Source of the DNA: Micromonospora trifolii | Lineage (GTDB): Bacteria > Actinomycetota > Actinomycetes > Mycobacteriales > Micromonosporaceae | NCBI RefSeq assembly: GCF_022229005.1 | Contig: NZ_JAKKFD010000016.1 | Location: 1 to 64,000 of the forward strand | DNA: 64,000 bases | Direction of reading: 5' to 3' | Shown here: positions 23,018 to 33,235 of the stretch, one piece after another | Position numbering within the stretch: position 1 is the stretch's first letter | Layout: each line of letters opens with the position of its first letter | The notes under the pieces: generated by a model | Database searches by the model: none | The model's input: the letters and a program-made list of their open reading frames with translations, nothing else | Told to the model about the DNA's origin: nothing | Made by a program: the position numbers and the translations under genes

Positions 23018-25126
23018 CTACCGGGTGGTGCTCGCCACGGCGCGGGAGCGCCACAGCAGCCAGACGAAGTACGGGGTGCCGATCATGGCGGTGACCAGGC
23101 CGGCGGGGATCTGGGCAGGAGCGATGACCGTCCGACCGAGGGTGTCGGCGATGCTGACCAGGGCCGCGCCGAGAAGGGCGGCCACCGGCAGCACCCGGGA
23201 GTGCCGCCCGCCGACGAGCGCCCGCGCGGCGTGCGGGGCGACCAGACCGACGAAACCGATGACCCCGACGGCCGAGACGGCGGTGGAGGTGAGCAGCGCC
23301 GCCGCGCCGAGCGCGATCAACCGGGTGCGTTCCAGCCGGACGCCCAGCACCCGGGGGGTGTCGTCGTCCAGCGCCATCAGGTCGAGTTCCCGGCGGGCGG
23401 CGACCACGGCCGGGGTGAGCACCAGCAGGGCGATCAGCACCGGCAGCACCTGGGTGGGCATCCGACCGTAGGTGGAGCCGGACAGCCAGGTCAACGCCTT
23501 GCCGGTGTTCCACGGGTCGAAGGCGACGACCAGGTAGGTGATGACCGCCATGCCGCCCTGCCAGGCGCCGAAACCGATCAGCACCAGTCGGTCGGAGCTC
23601 AGTCCGCCGCGCCAGGCCAGGCCGTAGACCAGGGCGAACGCCAGCATCGCGCCGAGCCCGGCGACGCCGGAGACGGCCCACACCCCGGCCAGCGGCACGA
23701 AGGTGAGCAGGGAGACCGCGCCGAGCCCGGCGCCGGCGGTGATGCCGAGGATGCCGGGTTCGGCCAGCGGATTGCGGCAGACAGCCTGCACCGTGGTGCC
23801 GGCGACCGCGAGCGCCGCGCCGGCCAGAACCGCAGCGGCGACGCGCGGCCACCGCTGGTCCAGCACAAAGGTGTACGCGGGCCCGGTGCTGCCGTTGACC
23901 CAGTTGACGACATCGCCGAGCAGCACCCAGGTGTCACCGGCGAGCATGCCGACCGCCACGGCGCAGATGGTCAGCACGGCGGTGGCGGCGACGACGCCAC
24001 GGTGGAAGGCGGCGGAGCGGACTGCGGCGTGCCCGCCGGGCGGACGACGGGTGGGGCCGGCGTCGCGGTGCCGGCGGGCCAGCCAGATGAGGATCGCCGC
24101 GCCGAACAGGGTGGTGACCACGCCGGTGGGGATGTCGACCCCGGCCTGCCCGCCCATCACGGCCCGCAGCAGCACGTCGGAGCCGAGCACGATGATGACC
24201 CCGGCGATGCCGGACAACGGCAGCAGGATGCGGTGCCGGTGCACGCCCGGCACCACTGGGGCGAGCAGCCGGACGATCACCGGTGCGCACAGGCCGACGA
24301 AGCCGACCGGGCCGGTGAGGGTGACGGCCGCGGCGGAGAGCAGCACGGCCAGCACCATGACGGTGAGCCGGGTGCGCCGCACGTCGAGACCGAGCACTGT
24401 GGCGGTGTCGTCGCCGAGGGCGAGGATGTCGAGGCGGTGCCCGAGCAGCACGAGCACGGTGGCGGCGCCGACGATCACCGGAGCGAGTTGGGTCAGGGCG
24501 GTCAGGTCGCTCTGCACCAACGAGCCGTTCCCCCAGGCGAACAGCCCGATGGTGGCCTGCTCGAACAGGAGCAGCAGCAGTGTGGTCACCGAGCCGAGCG
24601 CCAGCGCGGTCGCCGAGCCGGCGAGGATCAACCGGGTGGTGCCGGCCTGCCCACCGGAGGACATCGCCATCACCAGGCCGGCGGCGGCCAGCCCGCCGCA
24701 GAAGGCGAGGCCGCCGACGGGCAGCGCGGGCAGCGAGACGCCGAACGCGGCGACGGCGACGATCGCCAGGTGGGCGCCCGCGTTGACCGCGAGCGTGTCG
24801 GGGGAGGCGAGCGGGTTGCGGGCGATCGACTGCAACGCCGCCCCGGCGAACCCGAGCGCCACGCCGATGGCCAGCCCGGCGAGCAGCCGGGGCAGCCGGG
24901 AGGCGATCAGGACGCGGGCCGCCTCGTCGTCGGCACCGGTGGCGAGCCGCAGCAGGTCCAGGGCGCCGACGTTCGAGGTGCCCTGGGTGAGGTGCACCGC
25001 GCCGACCACGAGCAGCAGCAGGATCGCGGCGACGAAGACGCCGGCGACGCGGGGCACGGCCAGGCGTCCGCCCGGAGCCGGCCGGGTGGCCGGCTCCGGG
25101 CGTGGGGGCGCGTTCAGCACGCTCAC
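23018..25126 (-). CDS. Fused FecCD ferric-siderophore permease
   Basis: A 702-residue protein with two tandem FecCD domains (about 20-345 and 370-700) and about 20 hydrophobic segments. Each half keeps the family strings near FAGAALQSIARNPLASPDTLAVNAGA and GTTVQAVCRNPLAEPGILGI, and GFVGLCAPVIVRLL / GFVGLVAPHAARAL, where the ATPase docks. Most systems use two separate permeases; this FhuB-like fusion replaces the heterodimer. The GTG start overlaps the stop of the binding-protein gene by four bases (GTGA), which indicates coupled translation. A substrate of ferric hydroxamate or catecholate type is inferred from operon context. Confidence 0.95.
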   Translation of the reverse strand: MSVLNAPPRPEPATRPAPGGRLAVPRVAGVFVAAILLLLVVGAVHLTQGTSNVGALDLLRLATGADDEAARVLIASRLPRLLAGLAIGVALGFAGAALQSIARNPLASPDTLAVNAGAHLAIVAVAAFGVSLPALPVGGLAFCGGLAAAGLVMAMSSGGQAGTTRLILAGSATALALGSVTTLLLLLFEQATIGLFAWGNGSLVQSDLTALTQLAPVIVGAATVLVLLGHRLDILALGDDTATVLGLDVRRTRLTVMVLAVLLSAAAVTLTGPVGFVGLCAPVIVRLLAPVVPGVHRHRILLPLSGIAGVIIVLGSDVLLRAVMGGQAGVDIPTGVVTTLFGAAILIWLARRHRDAGPTRRPPGGHAAVRSAAFHRGVVAATAVLTICAVAVGMLAGDTWVLLGDVVNWVNGSTGPAYTFVLDQRWPRVAAAVLAGAALAVAGTTVQAVCRNPLAEPGILGITAGAGLGAVSLLTFVPLAGVWAVSGVAGLGAMLAFALVYGLAWRGGLSSDRLVLIGFGAWQGGMAVITYLVVAFDPWNTGKALTWLSGSTYGRMPTQVLPVLIALLVLTPAVVAARRELDLMALDDDTPRVLGVRLERTRLIALGAAALLTSTAVSAVGVIGFVGLVAPHAARALVGGRHSRVLPVAALLGAALVSIADTLGRTVIAPAQIPAGLVTAMIGTPYFVWLLWRSRAVASTTR

Positions 25127-26106
25127 ACCGTGTACGTCTTGACGAGCTCGTCGATGTACTGCTTGCCGGAGAGCGGACCGCCGAAGGTCCAGATGCCGCT
25201 GGGCATCTTGTGCAGGTTGCCCCTCTGGACGAAGGGCAGCGACTTCCAGATGGCGTTGCCGGCGAGACCGTCGGCGAACACGTCGTCGCCGTCGGAGGCG
25301 TTGTAGAACAGGTGCATGTTCGGGTCCTTGAGGACCGTCATGCCCTCGACGTCGGTCTGGCCCAGGCCCCACACCTCATCGGTCTTGCCGGTCCAGGCGT
25401 TGGTGAGGCCGAGCTGGATGCCGATCTGGGAGACCAGCGCGCCAGTGCCGAACATCCGGATGCTGACGGTGCTGCCCTCCTTCCAGCCGTCGGCGATGGC
25501 GAACGGTCGGCCGGCGGCACCCGCGTCGGCGATCTTCTTCTTGCCGTCGGCGATGGCCGCGTCGAAGTCGGTAAGCAGCTTCTCCGCCTCGGTGGTCTTG
25601 CCGACAGCCTTCGCGATCATGGTGAGGTCGGTGCGCATCCGCCCGAGGTTGTCGGTGGCGTCACTGCCCTTGGCGACCACGACCGGCACGAACTTCTCCA
25701 GCTGACTGACCATGTTGGCGCCCCGGTCGTCCTCCATGACGACGAGGTCGGGCTGGAGGGCGACGATCGCGTCCACGCTGGGCTCGCCGCGGGCGCCGAC
25801 GTCCTTGACGCTCGGGTCGAGCTTCGCGGAGGTGACCCAGGTGCCGTAGCCCTTGGGGTCGGCGACACCGACGGGCATGACGCCCAGGCTGACCAGCAGC
25901 TCGGTCTCGCCCCACTCAAGCCCGACGACCTTGGTCGCCGGCGCCTTGAGGGTGATCTCCTTGCCCCGGCTGTCGGTGACGGTGACCGGGCCGCCGGCCG
26001 CCGAGGCGGAGGGGTCGGGGGTCGCGGCGTTCTCGGTGGTGCCGCAGGCGCCGAGCGTCAGCGCGGCCGCGACGGCGATCAGGGCGGTGAAACGGGTATG
26101 GGTCAT
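25123..26106 (-). CDS. Iron-siderophore ABC transporter substrate-binding lipoprotein
   Basis: A 327-residue FecB/FepB-like binding protein. The lipobox is LGAC (Cys21) followed by a short Thr/Pro/Ala spacer. The two-lobe PeriBP_2 domain has VVGLEWGETELLVSLGV, where family members have an ATxxWxE-like strand, and LQPDLVVMEDD. It captures the ferric complex outside the membrane and delivers it to the fused permease. It lies 32 bases after the ATPase stop and overlaps the permease start. Confidence 0.95.
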   Translation of the reverse strand: MTHTRFTALIAVAAALTLGACGTTENAATPDPSASAAGGPVTVTDSRGKEITLKAPATKVVGLEWGETELLVSLGVMPVGVADPKGYGTWVTSAKLDPSVKDVGARGEPSVDAIVALQPDLVVMEDDRGANMVSQLEKFVPVVVAKGSDATDNLGRMRTDLTMIAKAVGKTTEAEKLLTDFDAAIADGKKKIADAGAAGRPFAIADGWKEGSTVSIRMFGTGALVSQIGIQLGLTNAWTGKTDEVWGLGQTDVEGMTVLKDPNMHLFYNASDGDDVFADGLAGNAIWKSLPFVQRGNLHKMPSGIWTFGGPLSGKQYIDELVKTYTV

Positions 26107-26138
26107 GACGGTCTTTCTCTGCTGTGGATGGGGGTGGC

Positions 26139-26972
26139 TCAGACCAGGGCGCGGATCTGGTGCCGCCCGACGGGGCGGGTGGTGACCAGCCCGCTGATCG
26201 GATCGGTGGTCACCTCGATGCGGATCCCGTAGGTCTCGGTGAGGGCGTTCTCGGTGAACACCGTTGCCGGGGTGCCGGTGGCGCGGACCCGGCCCTGCTG
26301 CAACAGGACCACCTCGTCTGCCACGGCGGCTGCCTGGTTGAGGTCGTGCAGCACGACGCCGACGGCGACGCCGTGATCGTCCGCGAGGTCACGGACCAGG
26401 TCGAGGATCTCCACCTGGTAGCGCAGGTCGAGGAACGTGGTGGGTTCGTCGAGGAGCAGAACCTGGGTGTCCTGGGCGAGGCAGGTGGCCAACCAGACCC
26501 GCTGCAACTCGCCTCCGGAGAGTTCGTCGACGGGACGGTCGGCCATCGCGGCGACGCCGGTGACGTCCATGGCGCGTGCGATGGCGGCGGGACCGTCCGG
26601 GTCCTCGGTGCGCCAGCGCCCCCGGTAGGGGTGGCGGCCGTAGCCGACGACGTCGCGGACGGTGACGCCGCTGGGCACCGGACGGCTCTGGGCGAGCAGT
26701 GTGACCCGCCGGGCGAACTCCCGGGCCGCGAGGCTGGCGGCCGTGACGCCGTCGGCGAGGTGCACGATTCCGGCCTCGATCGGGTGCAGCCGGGCCAGGG
26801 CCCGCAGCAGTGTGGACTTGCCGCTGCCGTTGGGCCCCACCAGTGCGGTGACGGCACCCGCGCGGAGGTTGATCACGGCATCGTGCACCACCGGCACACC
26901 GTGATAGCCCAGACGGAGGTCGACGCCGGACAGGCTGCGCTCCCCGTTGACCGACGCCAACTCGCTCTGCAT
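26139..26972 (-). CDS. Ferric-siderophore ABC transporter ATP-binding protein
   Basis: A 277-residue FecE/FepC-type ATPase. Walker A is GPNGSGKST (about 46-54), signature LSGGELQR (about 149-156), Walker B VLLLDEP (about 170-176), and switch His in VVLHDL. It is the first gene of the four-gene iron operon. The start codon directly abuts the iron box, leaving no room for a Shine-Dalgarno sequence if transcription starts downstream of the -10, so the mRNA is probably leaderless. An alternative internal start is not supported because Walker A lies at the normal distance. Confidence 0.95.
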   Translation of the reverse strand: MQSELASVNGERSLSGVDLRLGYHGVPVVHDAVINLRAGAVTALVGPNGSGKSTLLRALARLHPIEAGIVHLADGVTAASLAAREFARRVTLLAQSRPVPSGVTVRDVVGYGRHPYRGRWRTEDPDGPAAIARAMDVTGVAAMADRPVDELSGGELQRVWLATCLAQDTQVLLLDEPTTFLDLRYQVEILDLVRDLADDHGVAVGVVLHDLNQAAAVADEVVLLQQGRVRATGTPATVFTENALTETYGIRIEVTTDPISGLVTTRPVGRHQIRALV

Positions 26973-26990
26973 GAGGTTAGGCTAACCTAA
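26972..26990. promoter_or_regulatory. IdeR/DtxR iron box
   Basis: The 19-base site contains the perfect 15-base palindrome AGGTTAGGCTAACCT (26974-26988). Compared with the consensus TTAGGTTAGGCTAACCTAA it differs at one base (second position). It overlaps the promoter -10 and touches the ATG of the transporter ATPase. Iron-loaded IdeR/DmdR should repress the operon here. The divergent AfsR-type gene starts 96 bases away and could also be affected. Confidence 0.95.
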
Positions 26991-27009
26991 CTGAATGACG
27001 GCCTGTCAA
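26979..27009 (-). promoter_or_regulatory. Predicted leaderless promoter of the iron operon
   Basis: Reading the minus strand, a perfect -35 TTGACA (27009-27004) is followed after 19 bases by TAGCCT (26984-26979) as -10. Six bases further lies the A of the ATG (26972). This places the transcription start at or next to the start codon and puts the -10 inside the iron box, a direct repression geometry. Confidence 0.6.
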
Positions 27010-27085
27010 GCCGGTCGAGGGGCCGCAACCGGTCTGGCGGACCGGTGGTCGTCGGGCCCGTGCGCGCGTGGGGGATGCTGGGTCC

Positions 27086-30000
27086 GTGCACATCGCGACC
27101 CTCGGCCCACTCGCCGTCGACGGCCAGCCCGTTCGGGGTGAGCGGCTCGCGGCGGTGCTCCGCGCGCTCGTCGACGCGCGGGGACGGGCGGTCTCCGTGA
27201 GCCTGCTCGTGGACGCCGTCTGGGACGGCGCGCCACCGGACGACGCGACCGGCGCCGTCCAGGCGCTCGTGTCCCGGGTGCGCCGTCTCGGGCTGCCCGT
27301 GGTCGCGGTGCCGGGCGGATACCGGCTGCCCGCCGAGGAGATCTCCGTCGACGCGGTCGAGGCCCGCGCGCTCGTCGATCAGGCGGGCACCCTGCTCCGG
27401 TGCGGTGACCTGCGTGCCGCCCGTGCCCTGACCGATCAGGCGCGGGCCCTGTTCCCCGAGGTGCCGGAGCTGGTCAGCGTCGAGGACACCCGCCTGTTCG
27501 CGGAGGTCGCCGCGCTGCGCGCGCAGGCGGCACTCGCCGGCGTGGGCCCGTTCGACGAGGTCGACCTGGGCCGACTCGTCGCGCGGACACCGCCGGACGA
27601 GCCGTCCGCCGCCCTGCTCGTCCGGGTGCTGGCAGCGCAGGGGCGGGAGGCGGAGGCCCTGGAGGTGGTCGAGCGGCTGCGCGCCGACCTGGCCGACCGG
27701 TACGGCACCGACCCGTCGCCCGTGATCACCACCGTCCACCTGGCGTTGCTGCGCGGCGAACTCACCGCACCGCCCGTCGCGGCGCCACCCCGGCACCCGG
27801 CGCGGATCACGCTGCCCGCCGCGTGGCGCCGTCCCATGGCCGCCCTCGTCGGGCGGGAGCGGGACGTGAAGGCCGTCACCGACGCGCTCGCCGAGACACC
27901 TGTCGTGACGATCGTGGCGACCGGCGGGGCGGGTAAGACCCGGCTCGCCGCCGAGGTGGCCAGGCGCACGGCGGCGGGTGGGCGGGCGGTACGCGTGATC
28001 GAACTCGCTGGCCTGCGCTCGCCCGACGAGGTACTGCCCACTGTGCTCGCCGCGCTCGGCGGCGCGGACACCACGACCACCGGCGGCAACCTGGGTCTGG
28101 AACGGCGGGTCCTCAGCCCCGAGGAGCGGCTACGCGCCGTGGCGCCGGACCTGGACGGGCTGGTGGTGCTGGACAACTGCGAGCACGTGCTCGACGCGGT
28201 GGCCGTCGTCGTCGCGGACCTGGTCGCGGCGGCCTCGCCGGAGGTCGCGGTGCTCGCGACGAGCCGCGCCCCACTGGGCCTGGTCGGCGAGCTGGTGCAC
28301 CGACTGACCGCGTTGCCGGACGCCGACGCGCTCGCGCTGGTCGAGTCCCGGGCACGGGCCGGCGGCGCCGTGCCGACCTGGGACACCGAGCGGGCGCTCG
28401 CCCTGTGCCACCGGCTCGACAACCTGCCGTTGGCGCTCGAACTGGCCGCCGCGCGACTGCGGCACATGCCGATCGACGACGTGCTCGCCGGGCTGACCGA
28501 CCGGTTCGCGCTGCTCGACGACGCCCTGCGCGGCCTGCCCGAGCGGCACGCGAGCCTGTGGGCGCTTGTCGACTGGAGCAGGGAACTGCTCGCCGAGGCC
28601 GACCGGGACCTGCTCCAGCGGGTCGCCGTCATTCCCGCGCCGTTCACCGCGGACCTCGCCGCTGCCGTCGCGCAGGCCCCGAACGTCCGTCGCGGCCTGG
28701 CGACCCTCGTCGAACAGTCCCTGTTGACACTGGTCGAGGGGGACGGTCCGCCGCGCTACCGCATGCTCGAAACGGTCCGTGAGTACGGCGAGGCCCGGCT
28801 GGACGCCTCCGGCGCCCGGGATCAGGCCATGGCCGGGCTGGTCCGCTGGGCGCGGGAGCAGGCCGTCGCACTGGCCGCCCGCTTCATCGGCCCCGGCCAG
28901 GTCGAGGCGCTGCACCGTTGCGCCGCCGAGCAGGACAACCTGGTCGCGGGCCTGCGGTGGGCGATGGGAGCGGACAACGAGCCCGCCGCCGTCGACGTCG
29001 CCACCGCGCTGTTCCACCTCTGGTCGGTGCGGGGCCTGCACCTGGAGGTCCTGGCCTGGGCGCGCGGGCTGCTGCACATCGACGACCCACAGCGGCGGCT
29101 GCGGTCGGCGATCCTGCGCGGCTCGGCCAGCGGTCGGCCACTGCCCAACGCCGACCGGCTGGCCTGGATGTGCGTGGTGATCAGCGTGAATGCCGGCGTC
29201 AGCGCCGATCTGCGGCCCGCCGTGCTCGCCCGGCGGGCGCTACGGACGCTCCAGGCCGAACGTCCCGCCGAGGTGTCGTCCCGGCTGAGCGCTCTCGCGT
29301 CGGCGCTGCCCGGCTTCGACGCGTCCGATCTGGAGCAGAGCTTGAAGAGCGCGACCGAGATGGTCGCGCACCCTGACCCGTATGTGCAGGGGCTGGGGTT
29401 TTTCGCGCGCGCGGCGGTACGGGAGAACGGCGGCCTGCCGGAAGCGTCGATCAGCGACGCCGAGCAGGCGTACCACCGCTTCGAGGCCGCCGGCGACCAC
29501 TGGGGCATGGCGATGGCGGCGGGTGCGGTCGGGCAGTTCCTGGTCCCGGGTGGGGACGCCCGGTCGGCCGAGTGGCTGACCCGCAGCGTCCGGCACATGG
29601 AGTTGGTCGGCGCCACGCAGGACGCGCGGTCGATCCGGGTACGGCTTGACGTGCAGCTCGCCCTGACCGGCGACGCGGAGGCGGAGCAGCGACTGGGCGA
29701 GACTGCCGCGCTGGGTCAGGCGGAGCAGATCGACGCCGCGCAGGCGCTACTCGGCCTGGCGCACCTCGCCTGGCAGCGTGAGCGGTACGACGAGACGCTC
29801 GCCCACGCCGAGGAGGTGACGCGCGTCCTCGCCGGCTGGGTCGGGCCGCAGCCACAGCCCCGCGTGATGCTCCGGGCCACGGCGGCGATCATCTACCTGC
29901 GGGTGGCCCAGGTTGGGCGGGTGTCGGGCACCGACGCCACCGTTCAGGCGGCCGCGATGCTGTCGCTCGCCCGTGACGATGCGCTGACCTCGCGGGACCT

Positions 30001-30265
30001 GCCGGTGATCGGGGCGTGGGCGTCGGGCGGCGCGGAGTTCGCGGCGTACCGGGGCGACGCCGACGCCGCACGCGAACTGGCCGTACTCGCCAAGCGGATC
30101 GGCACCCAGATCGAGATGTTCTTCCCCTTTGAGAACGGCGAACGGCTCAACGCCATCCTCGGGAACGAGGAGCAGCGTGAGCCGTTGGTGGCCGCGTGGC
30201 GCGAGCGGCCACCCGCCGCAGCCGTGAGCCGGATCCGCGAGCTGATGGACGACCTGCTCGCCTGA
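27086..30265 (+). CDS. AfsR/SARP-like regulator with BTAD and NB-ARC-type ATPase
   Basis: A 1059-residue regulator. The N-terminal winged helix (about 1-85, VHIATLGPLAVDG start) and bacterial transcriptional-activation domain (about 90-230) are followed by an ATPase with Walker A GGAGKT (about 281-286), Walker B LVVLDNCEH (about 357-365) and the downstream LATSRAPLG sensor. Beyond about residue 600 is a helical TPR-like C-terminus of about 450 residues. This is the large-SARP/AfsR layout that activates secondary metabolism or morphological genes on ATP-dependent oligomerisation. GTG 27086 gives the standard start; GTG 27068 only adds GDAGS-like residues. It is divergent from the iron operon and ends one base from the convergent DrrB-type gene. 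No target cluster is in the window. Confidence 0.93.
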   Translation: MHIATLGPLAVDGQPVRGERLAAVLRALVDARGRAVSVSLLVDAVWDGAPPDDATGAVQALVSRVRRLGLPVVAVPGGYRLPAEEISVDAVEARALVDQAGTLLRCGDLRAARALTDQARALFPEVPELVSVEDTRLFAEVAALRAQAALAGVGPFDEVDLGRLVARTPPDEPSAALLVRVLAAQGREAEALEVVERLRADLADRYGTDPSPVITTVHLALLRGELTAPPVAAPPRHPARITLPAAWRRPMAALVGRERDVKAVTDALAETPVVTIVATGGAGKTRLAAEVARRTAAGGRAVRVIELAGLRSPDEVLPTVLAALGGADTTTTGGNLGLERRVLSPEERLRAVAPDLDGLVVLDNCEHVLDAVAVVVADLVAAASPEVAVLATSRAPLGLVGELVHRLTALPDADALALVESRARAGGAVPTWDTERALALCHRLDNLPLALELAAARLRHMPIDDVLAGLTDRFALLDDALRGLPERHASLWALVDWSRELLAEADRDLLQRVAVIPAPFTADLAAAVAQAPNVRRGLATLVEQSLLTLVEGDGPPRYRMLETVREYGEARLDASGARDQAMAGLVRWAREQAVALAARFIGPGQVEALHRCAAEQDNLVAGLRWAMGADNEPAAVDVATALFHLWSVRGLHLEVLAWARGLLHIDDPQRRLRSAILRGSASGRPLPNADRLAWMCVVISVNAGVSADLRPAVLARRALRTLQAERPAEVSSRLSALASALPGFDASDLEQSLKSATEMVAHPDPYVQGLGFFARAAVRENGGLPEASISDAEQAYHRFEAAGDHWGMAMAAGAVGQFLVPGGDARSAEWLTRSVRHMELVGATQDARSIRVRLDVQLALTGDAEAEQRLGETAALGQAEQIDAAQALLGLAHLAWQRERYDETLAHAEEVTRVLAGWVGPQPQPRVMLRATAAIIYLRVAQVGRVSGTDATVQAAAMLSLARDDALTSRDLPVIGAWASGGAEFAAYRGDADAARELAVLAKRIGTQIEMFFPFENGERLNAILGNEEQREPLVAAWRERPPAAAVSRIRELMDDLLA

Positions 30266-30266
30266 C

Positions 30267-31090
30267 TCAGATCTTCTTGCGGTACGCCCGCAACGCCAGC
30301 GGCATGAACACCGCGACGAAGCCGGCGCACCAGGCGAGCGTCCACCACACGTGGTTGCCCAGCGGGGTGCCGAGGAACAACCCGCGGACCGACGCCACCA
30401 GGTGGGTCATCGGGTTGACGTCCACGAACGCCTGCATCCAGCCCGGCAGGGTGTCGGCGCCGACGAACACGTTGGACGCGAAGCTCAGCGGCATGATCAA
30501 CGCGAACATCACACCCTGTACGGCACCCGCGGTCCGCACCTTCATCGACACCAGCACGGGCAGCCAGCTCAGGCAGAGCGCGAACAGCACCGCCAGCAGA
30601 CATCCGGCGATCGCCCGGAACGGGTCGGTGTCGATCCGGAAACCCATCACGTAGCCGATCGCTAGGGTCGACACGGTGACGATGACGTACCGGACGACGT
30701 CGCCGAGGACCGCGCCGACCAGTGGTGCGGAGCGGGGGATCGGCAACGACCGGAACCGGTCGAAGATGCCCTTGGCGATGTCGGTGTTGAGGTTGACGCC
30801 GATAGCGATGGCGCCGGTGGCGATCGTCTGCGCCAGGATGCCGGGCAGCAGGAACTGGAGGTAGTGGTGGGTCGAGCCGGCGACGGCGCCGCCGAAGACG
30901 TACACGAAGATGATGAGGAACAGCACCGGTTGCAGTGTGACGTCGATGAGCGCCTCGGGCGTACGCCAGGTCTTGATGAGGCTGCGCTTGGCGAGCGCCA
31001 ACGAGTGCCGGACCAGCCGGAACGGCCGAGGATTCGGCGCGGTCGTCGAGAGTGCGCGGCTTCTCGGGGGCGCTGTGTCGGTCAGAGTGC

Positions 31091-31094
<4 letters not shown>
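30267..31094 (-). CDS. ABC-2 permease, DrrB-like
   Basis: A 275-residue membrane protein with six predicted segments. It is the membrane partner of the ATPase whose stop overlaps its ATG (ATGA). Family features are TWRTPEALIDVTLQPVLFLIIFVYVFGGA and FASNVFVGADTLPGWMQAFVDVNPMTHLVASVRGLFLG, both typical of DrrB/daunorubicin-type exporters. It probably exports a hydrophobic compound or antibiotic and gives tolerance to it. No biosynthetic genes are adjacent, so the substrate is open. Confidence 0.93.
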
Positions 31095-32071
<977 letters not shown>

Positions 32072-32162
32072 GCGCCGAGTCTGCGCGGGCCCGCTGACAC
32101 CGCCCCGACACGCCACCGACACGAGCTGACACGGCCTGACACGGGGGCCGCGACGCCTGCGC

Positions 32163-32231
32163 CGATCTTGCGGGTTCGGTTGCCGAAAAGCGCGGAATGC
32201 TCCATTTGCTGGGACAGTAAGTGCAAGATCG
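32163..32231. repeat. Possible REP-like intergenic palindromic element
   Basis: Nine-base arms CGATCTTGC and GCAAGATCG bracket about 50 bases that include a lower-GC stretch (CCATTTGCTGGGACAGTAAG). The two ends would fold into a long stem-loop. The element resembles short intergenic repeats I associate with Micromonospora chromosomes, but no second copy was found in this window, so this is a suggestion only. Confidence 0.35.
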
Positions 32232-32261
32232 CGGAATGGGGCGAGGCACCACGGACATGGG

Positions 32262-32294
32262 CCGGCCGGGCTCCCTCGCGGGGAGCCCGGCCGG
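32262..32294. terminator. 14-bp perfect hairpin terminator
   Basis: CCGGCCGGGCTCCC (32262-32275) pairs perfectly with GGGAGCCCGGCCGG (32281-32294) over a five-base loop. It lies about 105 bases beyond the methyltransferase stop and is the likely end of the minus-strand transcript coming from 43015. Confidence 0.75.
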
Positions 32295-32399
32295 TGCGGT
32301 CGACGCCGTCGTAGAGCTGTCCGGAGCGCAGCGGGGGGAGGTGCTGCGGCGGGAGAGGTACTGACGGCGTGACCGCGCTCCGCGCGGTGGTCCACCTGC

Positions 32400-33203
32400 T
32401 CAGCTCGGTAGGCGGCCCCGCGTGGAGACGAAGTGGTACGACATGACGGCGAACCCGGGGTCACCAAGTAGCCGCCGGAAGGCGTTCAGTTGGTTGGGCG
32501 ACAGACCCGCCGCCAGCAGGTCCGGTTCCAACTGGCGGGAGTTGGTCTCGTAGAGCGAGGTGCCCGTCGAGCCGCCGGCCCAGCTCTGCGAGTGGGTGAT
32601 GGTGTCCAGGTCGGTCAGACCGGCGAGGGCCATCTCGGTGTGCACGTCCTGCGCCCACCCCAGGTCGGCGCCGTGGTCCTCCAGGACGCCCATCATGGCG
32701 TCCATGACCTGCGCGAAGAGCTTCGCGGCGTCGTCGCTGGGCGCGGTCAGCACCCGCTGCGGCGCTGTGCAGTCGAACTCCTCGACCACCAGCCACCCGC
32801 CGGGCGCCAGCGCGCCGGTGAGCGTGCGCAGGACCCGTCGTCGATCGGGGAGGTGCAGCAGCACCAGCCGGGCGTGGATCAGGTCGAAAGCGTCCCCGGG
32901 TGGCGGTTCGGTGCGCACGTCGTGCTGGCGTACCTGCAGGTTGCCCTCGGCCACGAGGTGAGTGGGGTCGATGTCGGTGGCCAGCACGTGCCCGTCGTCG
33001 CCGACCGCGCGGGCCATCCGCCGGGCCATCGAGCCGCCACCGGCCCCGACCTCCCAGCAGGTCGCCCCCGGCTCCAGCACCGGGCGGGCCAGCCGCCGCG
33101 TCGTGATCGGGTCCAGGAAGGACTCCAGAGCGTGCATCTGGGGAACGGCGTCCGGTGCGCCGTTGTCGAACGTGTACGTGTCATCGCTCGTAGCTGTTGT
33201 CAT
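32400..33203 (-). CDS. Class I SAM-dependent methyltransferase
   Basis: A 267-residue enzyme. The SAM-binding motif I is WEVGAGGGSMA (about 50-60), motif II ends LATDIDP (about 75-81), followed by DLIHARLVLLHLPDR (about 107-121) and LAPGGWLVVEEFD. This is a standard small-molecule methyltransferase of the UbiE/Methyltransf_25 type; the acceptor is unknown. It begins 32 bases after the livF-type stop and may be cotranscribed with the transporter, which would be an unusual partner. Confidence 0.88.
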   Translation of the reverse strand: MTTATSDDTYTFDNGAPDAVPQMHALESFLDPITTRRLARPVLEPGATCWEVGAGGGSMARRMARAVGDDGHVLATDIDPTHLVAEGNLQVRQHDVRTEPPPGDAFDLIHARLVLLHLPDRRRVLRTLTGALAPGGWLVVEEFDCTAPQRVLTAPSDDAAKLFAQVMDAMMGVLEDHGADLGWAQDVHTEMALAGLTDLDTITHSQSWAGGSTGTSLYETNSRQLEPDLLAAGLSPNQLNAFRRLLGDPGFAVMSYHFVSTRGRLPS

Positions 33204-33235
33204 CGGTGTCTACCTCTCCGTGAAGGGTCGGGTGA

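Larger units (their letters stand above)
32072..32399. other. Gene-free gap of about 330 bases with repeat and hairpin
   Basis: No gene was recognised. The left part has several TGACAC words in a row. The centre carries the arms CGATCTTGC (32163-32171) and GCAAGATCG (32223-32231), described separately as a possible dispersed repeat. The right part carries a 14-base perfect hairpin. The promoter of the drrAB-type operon should lie near its left end. Confidence 0.6.

Noticed and set aside
23201..25306. Plus-strand open frame opposite the FecCD permease
   Set aside because: Asp/Glu/Gly/His-rich off-frame reading; the minus strand encodes a clear 20-segment permease.
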